Positions 46,598 to 56,165 of a DNA stretch of 64,000 bases are shown here, in pieces. Position 1 is the first letter of the stretch, and every line of letters starts with the position of its first letter. The DNA comes from a virus, in the IMG/VR virus record IMGVR_UViG_3300020411_003715, positions 62,001 to 126,000 of that record; one strand, given 5' to 3'. The notes beneath the pieces were generated by a model. The model was not told the DNA's origin. It saw only the letters and a list, made by a program, of their open reading frames with translations, and did not search any database. A program made the translations under genes and the position numbers.

Positions 46598-48322
46598 ATG
46601 GGCAACAAGGTATGTCTTGTAGAGCCAGATCCCTTCTTAGCTGCAGGGAACACTGTTAGCTCGTTTATTCCTAACTTTGTTTCTGGTGATTTCGATGCGG
46701 AGAAGGCAAAACTAGAGAAGGCGGTGAGCGGGGGCTTCAACATGGCGGACATTCTCAATGTGTCCAGGCCCTTGAATGGTATCGCCGTAAAGCCGAACAC
46801 ACATGCGTTTGTTCAAGTAATTGATGCGAACCAAAGAGTCGTAAAGGTGTTCAACCAGCTTGGTTTCCCAGGAAGCACTGGGCAGTCGGGCGAGTACCTT
46901 GGGGGAAGCTACAACCCTAAAGACTTAATTGAGGCCGATGCCGGGGATGCAAAACTATCTCCCAGATCTGGGGCCGTAAAAGGAAAGGCTGGAAAGACCG
47001 CCAAGTGGCCCTGGGAAACATATAAACAGGGAGTTCCTGGAAACCCTGGCGCGGGAATGGATGACAAGGGAAACCCGGCCTCGCACGCGTGGACGGACTG
47101 GATCCTCCAGCAAGTCAGAGAAGTGCGGGTAGAAAAAACCCAGCTTGTTGAAACCTTTGGGGACAGCTACCTGTATGCCTTTGGTGAGAAGCCAAGAGTA
47201 CTCCAATTCAGTGGCCTCTTAATGAACACAGCGGACTATAACTGGCGGGCTGTGTTCTGGGAAAACTGGGATAACTTCTTCCGGGCGACTAAGCTGGTCC
47301 AGCGTAATGCTAGGATGTATATCGGGTGGGACGATATCCTCGTGGAAGGCTATCCGATCCAGGCAATGGCACAAGAGGCCTCAGACAGCCCCAACGCCCT
47401 CTCCTTCTCCTTCCAATTCTACGTAACAAGTTACAATAATATTTCTATGGCTAATCGGGTATCCGCCCTGCAGGCCAAGAAGCTTCACCGGATCTCAACA
47501 ACCAGATCGATGTGGTCTTCCCAGCCCGTAAAGCAAGCAGAGCTTGGCAACAAAGGCTGGTCCATCATGGACATGGCCCTAGGTAAAGGCGCAGCAGGAA
47601 ATTTTTTCGGTGCACTAAAGCCTGAAGTGTATAACAGTGCCACGGGTAAATGGGAGTATTACGATGTTGAATCTGGAACGTATAAAGACGCGGGATCTCC
47701 AAGCACAAACCCCTTCTCCAAATTGGGTGTTCGCTTAGCGAAGCGGGCTGCAGACATGCTGACAAAGCTACCATTCAAGTTGGCGACCGGAAGATCTGCG
47801 AACCTAACAGCGTTTGTCCAGGCCGGACTTGCCGGAATGGCACTGGATAGCTTTAAGACGGTTGGGGACGTTGCCGTAGAGGGGCTAGAGGATTTCATGG
47901 GTACCAAGCGTGGGGAGGTAAACGCTTGGTTCGGATACATTGGCTCTCTCGCAGACACCGCACTGAGCATCCACAACGGGCGTTGGGATGGGACCCCCAA
48001 TAGCGAGGTTGGGAGTTGGGGTGAGGATATGATGCGGGCCGGGAGCCTTGATGTTATTATCCAAAGGATGGCCTACGCAGCGGTAGGCAAAATAGGAGAC
48101 AGCACGGGCAGATACCGGGATGCCACTACCCTTGTTGAGATAACAGAGGGTAGCAATATGAAGTTTGGCGCGTACCCGGGAGCGGCTGTTGTCGTGAACA
48201 CCGGGGACACTGGGCCAGTTAGCTCCATGGACCTTTCCGCCCTAGGTGACTCCGAGACCTCCTCGGGGGGCCTTGAGGCAGGCGATGAGGTTAAAGAGTG
48301 GTTTGACGAGAACTTTGGGTAG
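46598..48322 (+). CDS. Tail/baseplate structural protein
   Basis: 574 residues. The middle (QLVETFGDSYLYAFGEKPRV, LQFSGLLMNTADYNWRAVFW, IQAMAQEASDSPNALSFSFQ) follows a pattern I associate with phage tail or baseplate proteins: a beta domain with GExPRxxxFSGxLxN and a late FSFxFxVT strand. The C-terminal half is helical. Paired with the following large hub-like gene, it is probably part of the tail tip or baseplate. Confidence 0.6.
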   Translation: MGNKVCLVEPDPFLAAGNTVSSFIPNFVSGDFDAEKAKLEKAVSGGFNMADILNVSRPLNGIAVKPNTHAFVQVIDANQRVVKVFNQLGFPGSTGQSGEYLGGSYNPKDLIEADAGDAKLSPRSGAVKGKAGKTAKWPWETYKQGVPGNPGAGMDDKGNPASHAWTDWILQQVREVRVEKTQLVETFGDSYLYAFGEKPRVLQFSGLLMNTADYNWRAVFWENWDNFFRATKLVQRNARMYIGWDDILVEGYPIQAMAQEASDSPNALSFSFQFYVTSYNNISMANRVSALQAKKLHRISTTRSMWSSQPVKQAELGNKGWSIMDMALGKGAAGNFFGALKPEVYNSATGKWEYYDVESGTYKDAGSPSTNPFSKLGVRLAKRAADMLTKLPFKLATGRSANLTAFVQAGLAGMALDSFKTVGDVAVEGLEDFMGTKRGEVNAWFGYIGSLADTALSIHNGRWDGTPNSEVGSWGEDMMRAGSLDVIIQRMAYAAVGKIGDSTGRYRDATTLVEITEGSNMKFGAYPGAAVVVNTGDTGPVSSMDLSALGDSETSSGGLEAGDEVKEWFDENFG

Positions 48323-48333
48323 GATTTATTTCT

Positions 48334-51300
48334 GTGGGTGTTAGCACTGCCATACACGGCCGATTTGTTGGCTGCAGAGTATTCCTTGAGGGGATAGAGG
48401 TCGACGTCGTTCAGGCGACGATAACAGGTGGGGTGAATACTCCCGCTACCGCAGACATCATCATTCCATACAATGATTTTATCCACGAGTTCTTACCAAG
48501 AACCCTGGTCCATGTATTCTTCATGGATAGCCGGTACAGGAAGGGGAAAGAGGTTGACACGGAAAAAACCAAGGACCTTGTCAATGCGATACCCAGACTA
48601 AAGAGCACCAAGGACCTGAGGAAGGCAGCGCTTGCCCTGGACAGAAACGATCCAGACAACTGGAAACTAATGTTTGCTGGCGAGGTGTCGGGGTATTCGT
48701 ACCAGAAGGTCGGAGCATTAAGACAGTGCAAGCTTTCGTGCATGGACTTCAGCTCTTACTTCCAGAACGCAAAGCTATATTGGGGCCGTAGAAACACGAG
48801 TCTCCACAGCTACAAGCAGGCGATTTTTGCGGGAGGCACGCAGCTTTACAGGGGCAAGACGAAGGTTGATAGCTCAAACGACCTTGTTAAGCTTTTGTCA
48901 TCAAAACCCTCACTGAAACCAACTCTTCCGGGTCTACTTGGTGGCCTGTTCTCAACACTTGAGTCCGTAACCGGCGTGTACTCTCCGGACGCCACTAGGA
49001 AGTTCAGGGGAACCAACGATTTCTTAAGTCAGGCGGAGCTTCGGTTAAATATATGTAGCATGCTCGGTGCCTCTGAGAAGGACGACACGACAACAACGTT
49101 TCTCAGGAGTAAATCTTTCAAACGCTACCTAAGGCGAATAACCAGACAACTTAAAAGCACCGCATCCTATTACGATATAATGAACCTGATTCTACAGAAG
49201 TGTTATCAGGTTTGGTCCTCCGTCCCAGCGCCACCGTACATGACGGACCAGAGCGTAGTTGTTAAGTGGAACCAAGTAGTAAACGGGTACAGCTACAAGA
49301 AGGACCCCGCGGTAAAGAAAATCTTTGATGAGACGGCTGAAGTCCATAAGCGCATAGGGACGCACCTACAGGTGGCTATTGACAGGACAGTAGGAAGGTC
49401 CAAAGGGAAGGAGGGGTCTGTACCTGCCGGGACGGACCCAGCCAAACATAAGATTCAGGGCGGTAAGGTTGCTGTTGACACAAAAGAGATCTCAACCACA
49501 GCCACCACGGTTGCCTCAAAAACAAAAGACTGGGGAACTGCGGAGCAGCTTAGGGAAAAAGGGTCACAGCACTACCAGAAACACGGGGTTGGGCCAAAGA
49601 GGACTAGTCGTGCAGCTGCGGCCAAAATTAGGGGGGCATATGGTCACCTTGCTAACGCCAAGGCACATCTGGACAAGATTAAGGCTGACGGGGGCAAAAA
49701 GCAGGACGTCCCTCTTCTAAGAAAGGCATACGCGGAGCTAGAAGCCGCCAAGAAGAAGATGGTTAGAGCCGCAGGCGTTCGAACGAAGCCGATGTCAGAG
49801 ACGTTAAGCACCAACCCCAGGCTACATGCATTCTTGTTCCATCCGGATATCTTCATGTGCCCGCCCCCGAAGTGCAACGTTCTTTTCCCAGACGACATAC
49901 AATCTCTTTCTTTTAGTCGCGGGTGGATGAGCGAGATAACCAGGATATGGCTTCACGGAAGGACATCTTCTGGGAAGGCGAGAAAGAACTGCTATTTCGC
50001 ACCGAACACCTCCATCCTCGGGGCATCAGAAGTTGGCAGCAAAGGCGAGGGCCTTGCGGAGACGGCCATAAAAAAGGGGCATGGATTCTTAATGCCCCAT
50101 GAGAAGTACACAGGTATCAATGGCTCTATCGTTGGTCTAGGGGACAACGCTATCTTCAAGAAGCTACACGTCAAGGGTCTCAAAGAAGCAAAAAAGGTGG
50201 CCAGGGCGGAGGCCAAGAAGATCAAGGGAACCGACGCGGAAGCCAAAGCGAAGAGAAAGAAGCTTGTAACAGATGCAATTAACGACTTTTCTGGGGGAGC
50301 GCAGTTTTCCGCACAGCCGCACCTTCAGAGAGCCGCAAACTATATGTTCTTTGCAAGCAGGTACGGATCTAGAAGCATGTCTGTTACCTGCAGATTCTCA
50401 CCGCACCTTGTGGCGAGCTTACCTTGTTTGGTTCTTGATCCCGATGTCGACCAAGACAGCAGGTTTGTTACGGGGAGGTACTCGACGGCGTTTGCGACGG
50501 AGGGAGACAAAGGGGAGCCATCTTTAGACTCCCGTGGGTTCTCTAAGCGTGCATGGGAACAGGACGCAAGCGGCACGAGGGTAGCGGGAACTAAAGGGAC
50601 GCACTATGTGGGCGTAATTGCTAAGGTGCAGCATACCTTTAACGCGAACGGCGGTGCGCAAACACAAGTAATGTTAACAAAGTGTCGTGAGCACAACGAG
50701 TCCGGAAGCTTCTGGGGAGACGACGACGGTGATGGCGTAATGCATGCCAAGGCTGTCAAAAAGAAGTATTGGCGTCGACGGGTTCGGATGAAGAGCAATG
50801 GCGGAAGCATACACAGCACGGACCATTCAGACTATGACCCTAAAGTGACAGGCAACATTAATGGGAACTTTACAGCAAGAGTGGTCCGAAAGGCTGGTAG
50901 CGCGATTGCGGTTGAGAAGCAAACGCCGGGAGCACTTAAGGCTATCCTAGGAAGCCAGTGGAGAAAAAATCGGAGCTACACCGTTGAGCCCGTCATGGAG
51001 AACGGCCAACCAAAAACAGTTGTTGTCGGGAGCCCCCAAACCTTGGCGGACGGGTCGACCTCCGGATCTGGCAAGGAGTTCATGGCCGTAAAGGTTTATT
51101 CAAGACACTCCAAGAATGTTGTAAAACCTATATCCTTCTCTTTTGAAGCCATTACTACGCCACCATGGTTCGCATCCATCTATCATGCTGGAAAAATAGG
51201 CTCAGAGTATTACGGCCCCATGATTGGCTGTGACTCTGTTGTAGACGGAACACCTCTATCCCTCCATGACCCAGAAGCAACTCTGAAGGAGGGGACAAAG

Positions 51301-51939
51301 ATTAAAGTCTCGACAACGACGATAGACGCCGACACGGGCGACGAAAAAGAGGCTCCTGATCTTGAGATGGAGACATACGTCCTTCCCTTTAAGGTCCAGG
51401 GGGGCTACGAGGAGAGAGAAGTCTTAATCCCTAAGTCTCTTTTTGCTGAGGTTGAAACAACAAAGTCAGCAGCGAACGCTCTTGCGGACATATGGATAGG
51501 GCTGAAGCGGATGGGGGCGGACGTCAATTTATTCATAGACACATATACGTCACGGTCATACGCTAACCTTGTCCAAGTAATGGGCAATAAGAATCCGTAC
51601 CTTAGGTTAAATTACTCTATTGATGACTATGAGACTTCGGCACTACCGATTAGCCCGTTGGGAAAGATAGCCCATACGGGATTCCATGGGTTTGCCTACG
51701 GAAACTACACCGAATTAAAAAATATCGAAAATTACGAGAGGCTTCTGACGGAAGGCAAGAAGGCCTTAAAGGCCATGAACCCCCGAACCGCGAAAAGACC
51801 GTTAAACCCAAAAGTAGACCCAAGGGCCCCCAGATGGTTTGCGGTACACAGGTATCAAAAAGCCATGAAGGCGAAGAGCCGGTCAGGTGGGCAAATCGCG
51901 GAACGACGTAAGCAGGGCGATTTTAACGCGAGATCATAG
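48334..51939 (+). CDS. Baseplate hub / tail-tip-like protein
   Basis: 1201 residues, GTG start. The first 160 residues (GCRVFLEGIEVDVVQATIT, TPATADIIIPYNDF, FLPRTLVHVFFMDS, then WKLMFAGEVSGYSYQKVG and CKLSCMDFSSYF) resemble the opening beta domains of gpD/gp27-type hub proteins: an N-terminal barrel defined through a measured plane and a second barrel. A long Lys/Ala-rich helical insertion lies at residues 360-490. The C-terminal part is mixed. It likely forms the central hub connecting tube and tip. Confidence 0.58.
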   Translation: MGVSTAIHGRFVGCRVFLEGIEVDVVQATITGGVNTPATADIIIPYNDFIHEFLPRTLVHVFFMDSRYRKGKEVDTEKTKDLVNAIPRLKSTKDLRKAALALDRNDPDNWKLMFAGEVSGYSYQKVGALRQCKLSCMDFSSYFQNAKLYWGRRNTSLHSYKQAIFAGGTQLYRGKTKVDSSNDLVKLLSSKPSLKPTLPGLLGGLFSTLESVTGVYSPDATRKFRGTNDFLSQAELRLNICSMLGASEKDDTTTTFLRSKSFKRYLRRITRQLKSTASYYDIMNLILQKCYQVWSSVPAPPYMTDQSVVVKWNQVVNGYSYKKDPAVKKIFDETAEVHKRIGTHLQVAIDRTVGRSKGKEGSVPAGTDPAKHKIQGGKVAVDTKEISTTATTVASKTKDWGTAEQLREKGSQHYQKHGVGPKRTSRAAAAKIRGAYGHLANAKAHLDKIKADGGKKQDVPLLRKAYAELEAAKKKMVRAAGVRTKPMSETLSTNPRLHAFLFHPDIFMCPPPKCNVLFPDDIQSLSFSRGWMSEITRIWLHGRTSSGKARKNCYFAPNTSILGASEVGSKGEGLAETAIKKGHGFLMPHEKYTGINGSIVGLGDNAIFKKLHVKGLKEAKKVARAEAKKIKGTDAEAKAKRKKLVTDAINDFSGGAQFSAQPHLQRAANYMFFASRYGSRSMSVTCRFSPHLVASLPCLVLDPDVDQDSRFVTGRYSTAFATEGDKGEPSLDSRGFSKRAWEQDASGTRVAGTKGTHYVGVIAKVQHTFNANGGAQTQVMLTKCREHNESGSFWGDDDGDGVMHAKAVKKKYWRRRVRMKSNGGSIHSTDHSDYDPKVTGNINGNFTARVVRKAGSAIAVEKQTPGALKAILGSQWRKNRSYTVEPVMENGQPKTVVVGSPQTLADGSTSGSGKEFMAVKVYSRHSKNVVKPISFSFEAITTPPWFASIYHAGKIGSEYYGPMIGCDSVVDGTPLSLHDPEATLKEGTKIKVSTTTIDADTGDEKEAPDLEMETYVLPFKVQGGYEEREVLIPKSLFAEVETTKSAANALADIWIGLKRMGADVNLFIDTYTSRSYANLVQVMGNKNPYLRLNYSIDDYETSALPISPLGKIAHTGFHGFAYGNYTELKNIENYERLLTEGKKALKAMNPRTAKRPLNPKVDPRAPRWFAVHRYQKAMKAKSRSGGQIAERRKQGDFNARS

Positions 51940-51953
51940 AGGTGGACAGTATT

Positions 51954-52148
51954 ATGAGTAGTGCTATAGATGACTTTGAGAAAGAATTAGTTAATGATAC
52001 TGTCTCCGAAGATCAAGCGGACGAGGCCATTGCTAAGGATGAACCCATTCCAAACGTAGAAATTTCATTTGGTAAGGGTGCTTCTAGGAAGAACTTGCTC
52101 TGTTCGAGGGGGTTCACGCTTAAAAGTATCTACGATATGTCCAAGTAG
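51954..52148 (+). CDS. Small acidic hypothetical protein
   Basis: 64 residues from the ATG with AGAGGTGG upstream. Acidic first half (DDFEKELVNDTVSEDQADEA), then VEISFGKGASRKNLL. Follows the hub gene closely; unknown function. Confidence 0.5.
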   Translation: MSSAIDDFEKELVNDTVSEDQADEAIAKDEPIPNVEISFGKGASRKNLLCSRGFTLKSIYDMSK

Positions 52149-52186
52149 GTAGTTCTTAATAGTATGGATATGTTGCATAATAACCA

Positions 52187-52212
52187 TGACGCTCAGCCTT
52201 TTTTAGCGTCAT
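52187..52212 (+). other. Hairpin in gap before tagged gene 9
   Basis: ATGACGCT / AGCGTCAT, eight pairs, with a T-rich ten-base loop and AAAA after it. It could be a terminator-like or leader element; the U-run is in the loop instead of after the stem, so ordinary termination is unlikely. Confidence 0.4.
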
Positions 52213-52233
52213 AAAAACTGGAGGATAATTACC

Positions 52234-52632
52234 ATGAATGCATTAGAAAAGCTTGCCGCCAAGCGGCGAATCGCCTCACTACTCGGACAAGAGTTGTTTG
52301 AGGAAACAGGCAAGGAAGCCGGACTTAAAGAGATTGGGAAAGCTCTCAAGGGCTTAATGTCCAAGGCAAAGAAGACCGGAAAGAAGGTCATCGAAAAAGG
52401 AAAGAAGGAAGTTGACGTTATTCGGGCAAAGCCCCAAGAACGACTTCGCGCCAAGTGGAACAAGGGCCCCTTCGTTAAGAAGAAGGTCCAGAACTCCCGA
52501 CAGGCAAACTTGGCCAAAGCAGACAAGCGCACCAAAAAGTCGCGCACACGTGCAGCAGTAGCAGCAGGTGGTGGACTTGCAGGCTTGAGCGCCCTCGGAA
52601 TCGCAACCAAAGGCAACAGCTCGCCTGAGTAA
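52234..52632 (+). CDS. Tagged basic virion-cluster protein 9
   Basis: 132 residues with GGAGG before the ATG. Tag variant MNALEKLAAKRRIASLLGQE, then LFEETGKEAG. The body is extremely Lys-rich (KKTGKKVIEKGKKEVDVIRA), ending with a Gly/Ala stretch (AVAAGGGLAGLSALG). Confidence 0.65.
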   Translation: MNALEKLAAKRRIASLLGQELFEETGKEAGLKEIGKALKGLMSKAKKTGKKVIEKGKKEVDVIRAKPQERLRAKWNKGPFVKKKVQNSRQANLAKADKRTKKSRTRAAVAAGGGLAGLSALGIATKGNSSPE

Positions 52633-52658
52633 TAAGCCGCATATTAGGAGATAATAAG

Positions 52659-53606
52659 ATGCTTACAGCAGAAAGACGGGCGGCGCTAGAGATGCGGCTC
52701 CAAGGTGATGACTTTTTGACGAAGCAGGCGGCCATGGAAAAGGTTGCTGCTTACAAAGATACCTATGGCTGGCTCTGGCCATTAGCCGCTGAGGGCGATG
52801 AAGACGTCGCAGAGATGCGGAAAGAGGCCTTTCTAGGAATGGCTGCTCGCTTCATTGCGGGCAAAGGTCGCCAAATGCTTGGCGCTGCCGCCAAGAAGGG
52901 CGGGGAGGTCCTGACTAGATACGGCCGAACCGGTGGTGCCGCTAGCCAAAGAGGTCAGCGGATGATCCGAAGTGGCGAGCAGACGGTTAGACGCGGTCGC
53001 GCACAGGTAGCTCAGGCTAAGAGAGCCCGTCACTGGGGGATTAGTCAGCGACAAGCAGACGTTCTGATGTCTAAGCACACTGGGCCGAAGGGCTCTGCAG
53101 CCGCTAGAGACGCAGGCGCTGCGATCAAGACGCTTGATAAGACTACTAGAAGGTCTTCTGCGAAGGCGGGTAACCGTGCTGCGAGAAAGAACATCAAGTC
53201 TACCTTAGAGCGAAAGGCGGACGCTTCTTACAAGCCGACAGTCGCTGAGCGAATCTCTAGCCGAGTGGGCTCAGGAGCAGGTGGCGCGGGCGAGAGAAGG
53301 TTCTTGCTTGAGCAGGCCAAGGGCGGTGGTTCCGCAGCGCGTGCGCAAGTTCGTCGTGATGGGGCCAAGTCCGGGTTAGTATCAAGAACCCAAGACCTCC
53401 CCAACCGAAGCCGGGATATCTACGGTCGGACTACCCGAGAGGGCATTAAGAGCCGTGGGGCCGCTCGTGTTGTGGAAGGTGTGCTTGATGCACCAACGAC
53501 CGTCAGAAACGCGGCCTCTGGCATCGGCAGCCGCCTTTCCAGCGGTTGGAGAAGCCTCACAGGTCGCAATCCTGGTGGCCGTAACGAGTGGAAGACTATG
53601 GTCTAG
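52659..53606 (+). CDS. Large Arg/Lys/Gly-rich virion-cluster protein
   Basis: 315 residues. The start MLTAERRAALEMRLQGDDFL, TKQAAMEKVA is a variant of the tag region, and MRKEAFLGMAARFIAGKG near residue 52 repeats the KxA element. The rest is Arg/Ala/Gly-rich with no hydrophobic core, as in DNA-binding internal proteins. Strong positive charge suits contact with packaged DNA. Confidence 0.55.
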   Translation: MLTAERRAALEMRLQGDDFLTKQAAMEKVAAYKDTYGWLWPLAAEGDEDVAEMRKEAFLGMAARFIAGKGRQMLGAAAKKGGEVLTRYGRTGGAASQRGQRMIRSGEQTVRRGRAQVAQAKRARHWGISQRQADVLMSKHTGPKGSAAARDAGAAIKTLDKTTRRSSAKAGNRAARKNIKSTLERKADASYKPTVAERISSRVGSGAGGAGERRFLLEQAKGGGSAARAQVRRDGAKSGLVSRTQDLPNRSRDIYGRTTREGIKSRGAARVVEGVLDAPTTVRNAASGIGSRLSSGWRSLTGRNPGGRNEWKTMV

Positions 53607-53620
53607 GACGCTAATCTGGT

Positions 53621-54514
53621 ATGGAGCTTGTCTTGGAAATTAATCCTATATCGGATTTTCTTAAGTTTGCTGAGAAGCAGACTAAAGTTCGTGCGCATAC
53701 GCGTAGGTCCAAAGGCAAGCTTGTATCTGTAGCGCAGCATGACCGGGAAGTCTCTGGTGAAGAAGCCAAAGACACAATGTCTGGATACGATCATCCGGAA
53801 CTCCAGTTAGACGATAAAAAGGCCAGAGAGATCGAGTTGTGGACAGCTTGGAAGGAGGGGGGACAAAATCCCAGTGATTTAGAACCCCTCCTTAGAAGCT
53901 TCAGACCACTTCTTCGCTCTAAGATGAACGTCTACAAGGGGAAGATGAAGATGATCCCAGATGCCGCGATCGAGGCTGAATTCCAGCTTCGGTTTGTGGA
54001 TGCACTCCGTTCCTATAACCCCGAAAAAGGGTCTTTAGGGACGTACATCTACCGGTATCTGGACAAGTCCAAAAGGTTTATCGTCGAAAACCAGAACATT
54101 GGGAGAATTCCTGAGAATAGAATTTATAAGATTAAAGCCTACACGACAGCCAAGGACGAACTTTCTGATGATTTAGGCAGGGTTCCTTCAGTCCCTGAAA
54201 TCGCAGAGAGGCTTGGTTGGTCGTTAGCGGAAGCAAACCGGATGGATGCCGAGCTAAGGAATGATCTTATGACTCAAGGCTTTGAGGATGATCCCTATTC
54301 GATCACACCCTCAAAGTCTGAAGAGGTTCTCAGACTTTTTAAGTATGAGCTTTCCGGTGATGAGAGAGATGTCTACGAGCACCTTACAGGCTTTGGGAAA
54401 AAACAACTCACGTCGACAAGCGAAATAGCTAAGCAGCTTAAAATGCCTGATTACCGCGTTAGTCGTCTTAAAAACTCAATTCAGAAGAAATTGAAGAGGT
54501 ACTTACATGACTAG
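53621..54514 (+). CDS. Phage sigma-70-family factor
   Basis: 297 residues. KVRAHTRRSKGK near residue 23 is a basic motif shared with other phage proteins. From about residue 75, LEPLLRSFRPLLRSKMNVYK to FVDALRSYNPEKGSLGTYIY forms region 2 (core binding and -10 contact). VPSVPEIAERLGWSLAEANR is region 3. LSGDERDVYEHLTGFGK to YRVSRLKNSIQKKLKRYL forms the region 4 helix-turn-helix. It would redirect host RNA polymerase to phage promoters. It lies among virion genes, so it might also be packaged. The next ATG lies within its last codons. Confidence 0.8.
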   Translation: MELVLEINPISDFLKFAEKQTKVRAHTRRSKGKLVSVAQHDREVSGEEAKDTMSGYDHPELQLDDKKAREIELWTAWKEGGQNPSDLEPLLRSFRPLLRSKMNVYKGKMKMIPDAAIEAEFQLRFVDALRSYNPEKGSLGTYIYRYLDKSKRFIVENQNIGRIPENRIYKIKAYTTAKDELSDDLGRVPSVPEIAERLGWSLAEANRMDAELRNDLMTQGFEDDPYSITPSKSEEVLRLFKYELSGDERDVYEHLTGFGKKQLTSTSEIAKQLKMPDYRVSRLKNSIQKKLKRYLHD

Positions 54515-56165
54515 CATGGGAAAAGAGGCGAATATCGCCAAGGTCCACTTTCTTATGAAAGAAAAGGGCATGAGCGCTAAAGAAGCTATTAAAGCGGCAT
54601 ACCCAGAGTGGTCCGATGAAAAGGTTGCAGCTTTAGCCGCCAAACTCAGCGGCATGAAAGATGCTGGCATGGGCAAGGCTAAAAAAGAGGCCCCTGCGGA
54701 AGAAAAGAAAGCGTCGGTCGAGAAGATGGAACGACTAGGCTTTAAGGACTCTCAGCGTGCTTTGATGCGCGGACTGTCTTCGGGAAAGCCCTCTGACCAG
54801 TCACTGATTGCCTCCAAGGACACAATTAAGCGACGACTTAAAGCCCATGGAAAAGGGGCACTTGTGGGTGCGCCCATTGGGGCTCTTGCTGGCCTTGCCC
54901 TTGCCCCCAAGGGTGGACGTGCTCTCGGTGCGGCCCTCCTAGGCGCGGTCAGCGCGGGGGTTGGGGGGATTGTTGGGCAGACACGGTCTGATCAGAAGTT
55001 TTTGAAGTCGAAAGGTATCGACATGAAGTGGCACGGACTTTCTGTAAAGATTACGCCCAAGGCTCGCGCCAAGTACTTCCCTGAGCACAAGTCACTTACT
55101 GACAAAACTGCTGGGGTCAAGCTTGCCAAGCTGCGAGTGCATGACATCGAAGATGAGATTGGTGATTACCTAAGCGATGCGGATGAGACCAAAGTACGCC
55201 GCATGATCACCAAGGCGAAGAAGAAAAGCTTCGCCATGCGCCATCCGATCTTAACGGGAATCCCCACGCTAGGGATCGCCCCAGCGATGGCAAACAATAA
55301 AGCTAAGATGAAGATCATTCGCCAGCTTGCGAAGTCTGACCCAAAGATGCGTAAGCAACTAAGGAAGATGCGTGAAACTAAGAGGCGAGAAGATCATGAG
55401 ATGGCCGTCGCAAGAGCAGGCAGAACCAATGTCACGGTCAACGAGAAAAGCAAAGAGTCTTCCGTAAAGCTGGCTCAAAATGCGTTTACCGCACCGAAAA
55501 AAACACACACACCAATTAAACCAGCACCAACTAGAAAGACGCCTTCATATCCCAACATTGGGTCTGCAATCCGGTCTGCAGCCAAGCTCAATCGCCCACC
55601 AAGTATTTCAGCAAGCCTTTTACCGAGGCCGTTCAAGCCGGTCGATCCCAATCGTCGTAGCCTCGGAGAGGCTATACAGGGGTCTGGGTGGGGAGCGAGA
55701 AACGACACACTCCTTAAACGGGAACAGGAGGGTAGACGCTGGCAGCTCCAGCAGCGCATCGACCGGGAGCGGAAGATGTTAGAACAGCAGCAGCAGCAGC
55801 AGCAGGGATTCAAAACAGCATCCGTTCAGCTAGTCGCCCTACAACGCGGCTCTGAGGCTCTTTATGAGGGCTACATACAAAAGCATGCTGTTTTGAATCC
55901 GGTAACCACCGCTAAAGTCTCAAAGTTTTTTAAGGGCCTAATGACGAAAGCGAAGCCCGCAGCGAAAGCCGCAGGCGAAACGGTCAAGGGCTGGGGCTCT
56001 GCACTGGCAACCAAGTTCCCAGGAGCAACTAAGAAGGCAAAAGATGCTATTGCAGAATTTGTGAAGAACAACCCTAAAGCAGCAAAGGCGATCAAGGAAA
56101 ACTGGAAGCCTGCCGCAGGCGGAGCCGCAGCGGGTGCTATTATTAGCAAGGCCATGAGTGATTAG
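54507..56165 (+). CDS. Large basic virion-cluster protein with glycine-zipper segment
   Basis: 552 residues. The first 40 residues form a helical pair (VHFLMKEKGMSAKEAIKAAY, EWSDEKVAALAAKLSG). Residues 115-155 are Gly/Ala-rich and hydrophobic (GALVGAPIGALAGLALAPKG), a glycine-zipper pattern able to insert in membranes. Residues 330-430 are Pro-rich with seven glutamines in a row. The end is Lys/Ala-rich. This mixture is typical of internal or ejected virion proteins. Coupled to the sigma-factor gene. Confidence 0.5.
   Translation: MTSMGKEANIAKVHFLMKEKGMSAKEAIKAAYPEWSDEKVAALAAKLSGMKDAGMGKAKKEAPAEEKKASVEKMERLGFKDSQRALMRGLSSGKPSDQSLIASKDTIKRRLKAHGKGALVGAPIGALAGLALAPKGGRALGAALLGAVSAGVGGIVGQTRSDQKFLKSKGIDMKWHGLSVKITPKARAKYFPEHKSLTDKTAGVKLAKLRVHDIEDEIGDYLSDADETKVRRMITKAKKKSFAMRHPILTGIPTLGIAPAMANNKAKMKIIRQLAKSDPKMRKQLRKMRETKRREDHEMAVARAGRTNVTVNEKSKESSVKLAQNAFTAPKKTHTPIKPAPTRKTPSYPNIGSAIRSAAKLNRPPSISASLLPRPFKPVDPNRRSLGEAIQGSGWGARNDTLLKREQEGRRWQLQQRIDRERKMLEQQQQQQQGFKTASVQLVALQRGSEALYEGYIQKHAVLNPVTTAKVSKFFKGLMTKAKPAAKAAGETVKGWGSALATKFPGATKKAKDAIAEFVKNNPKAAKAIKENWKPAAGGAAAGAIISKAMSD
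55785..55805 (+). repeat. (CAG)7 trinucleotide repeat
   Basis: Seven perfect CAG units in frame give seven Gln residues within the Pro-rich part of the 552-residue protein. Such pure repeats are prone to length changes. Confidence 0.85.
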
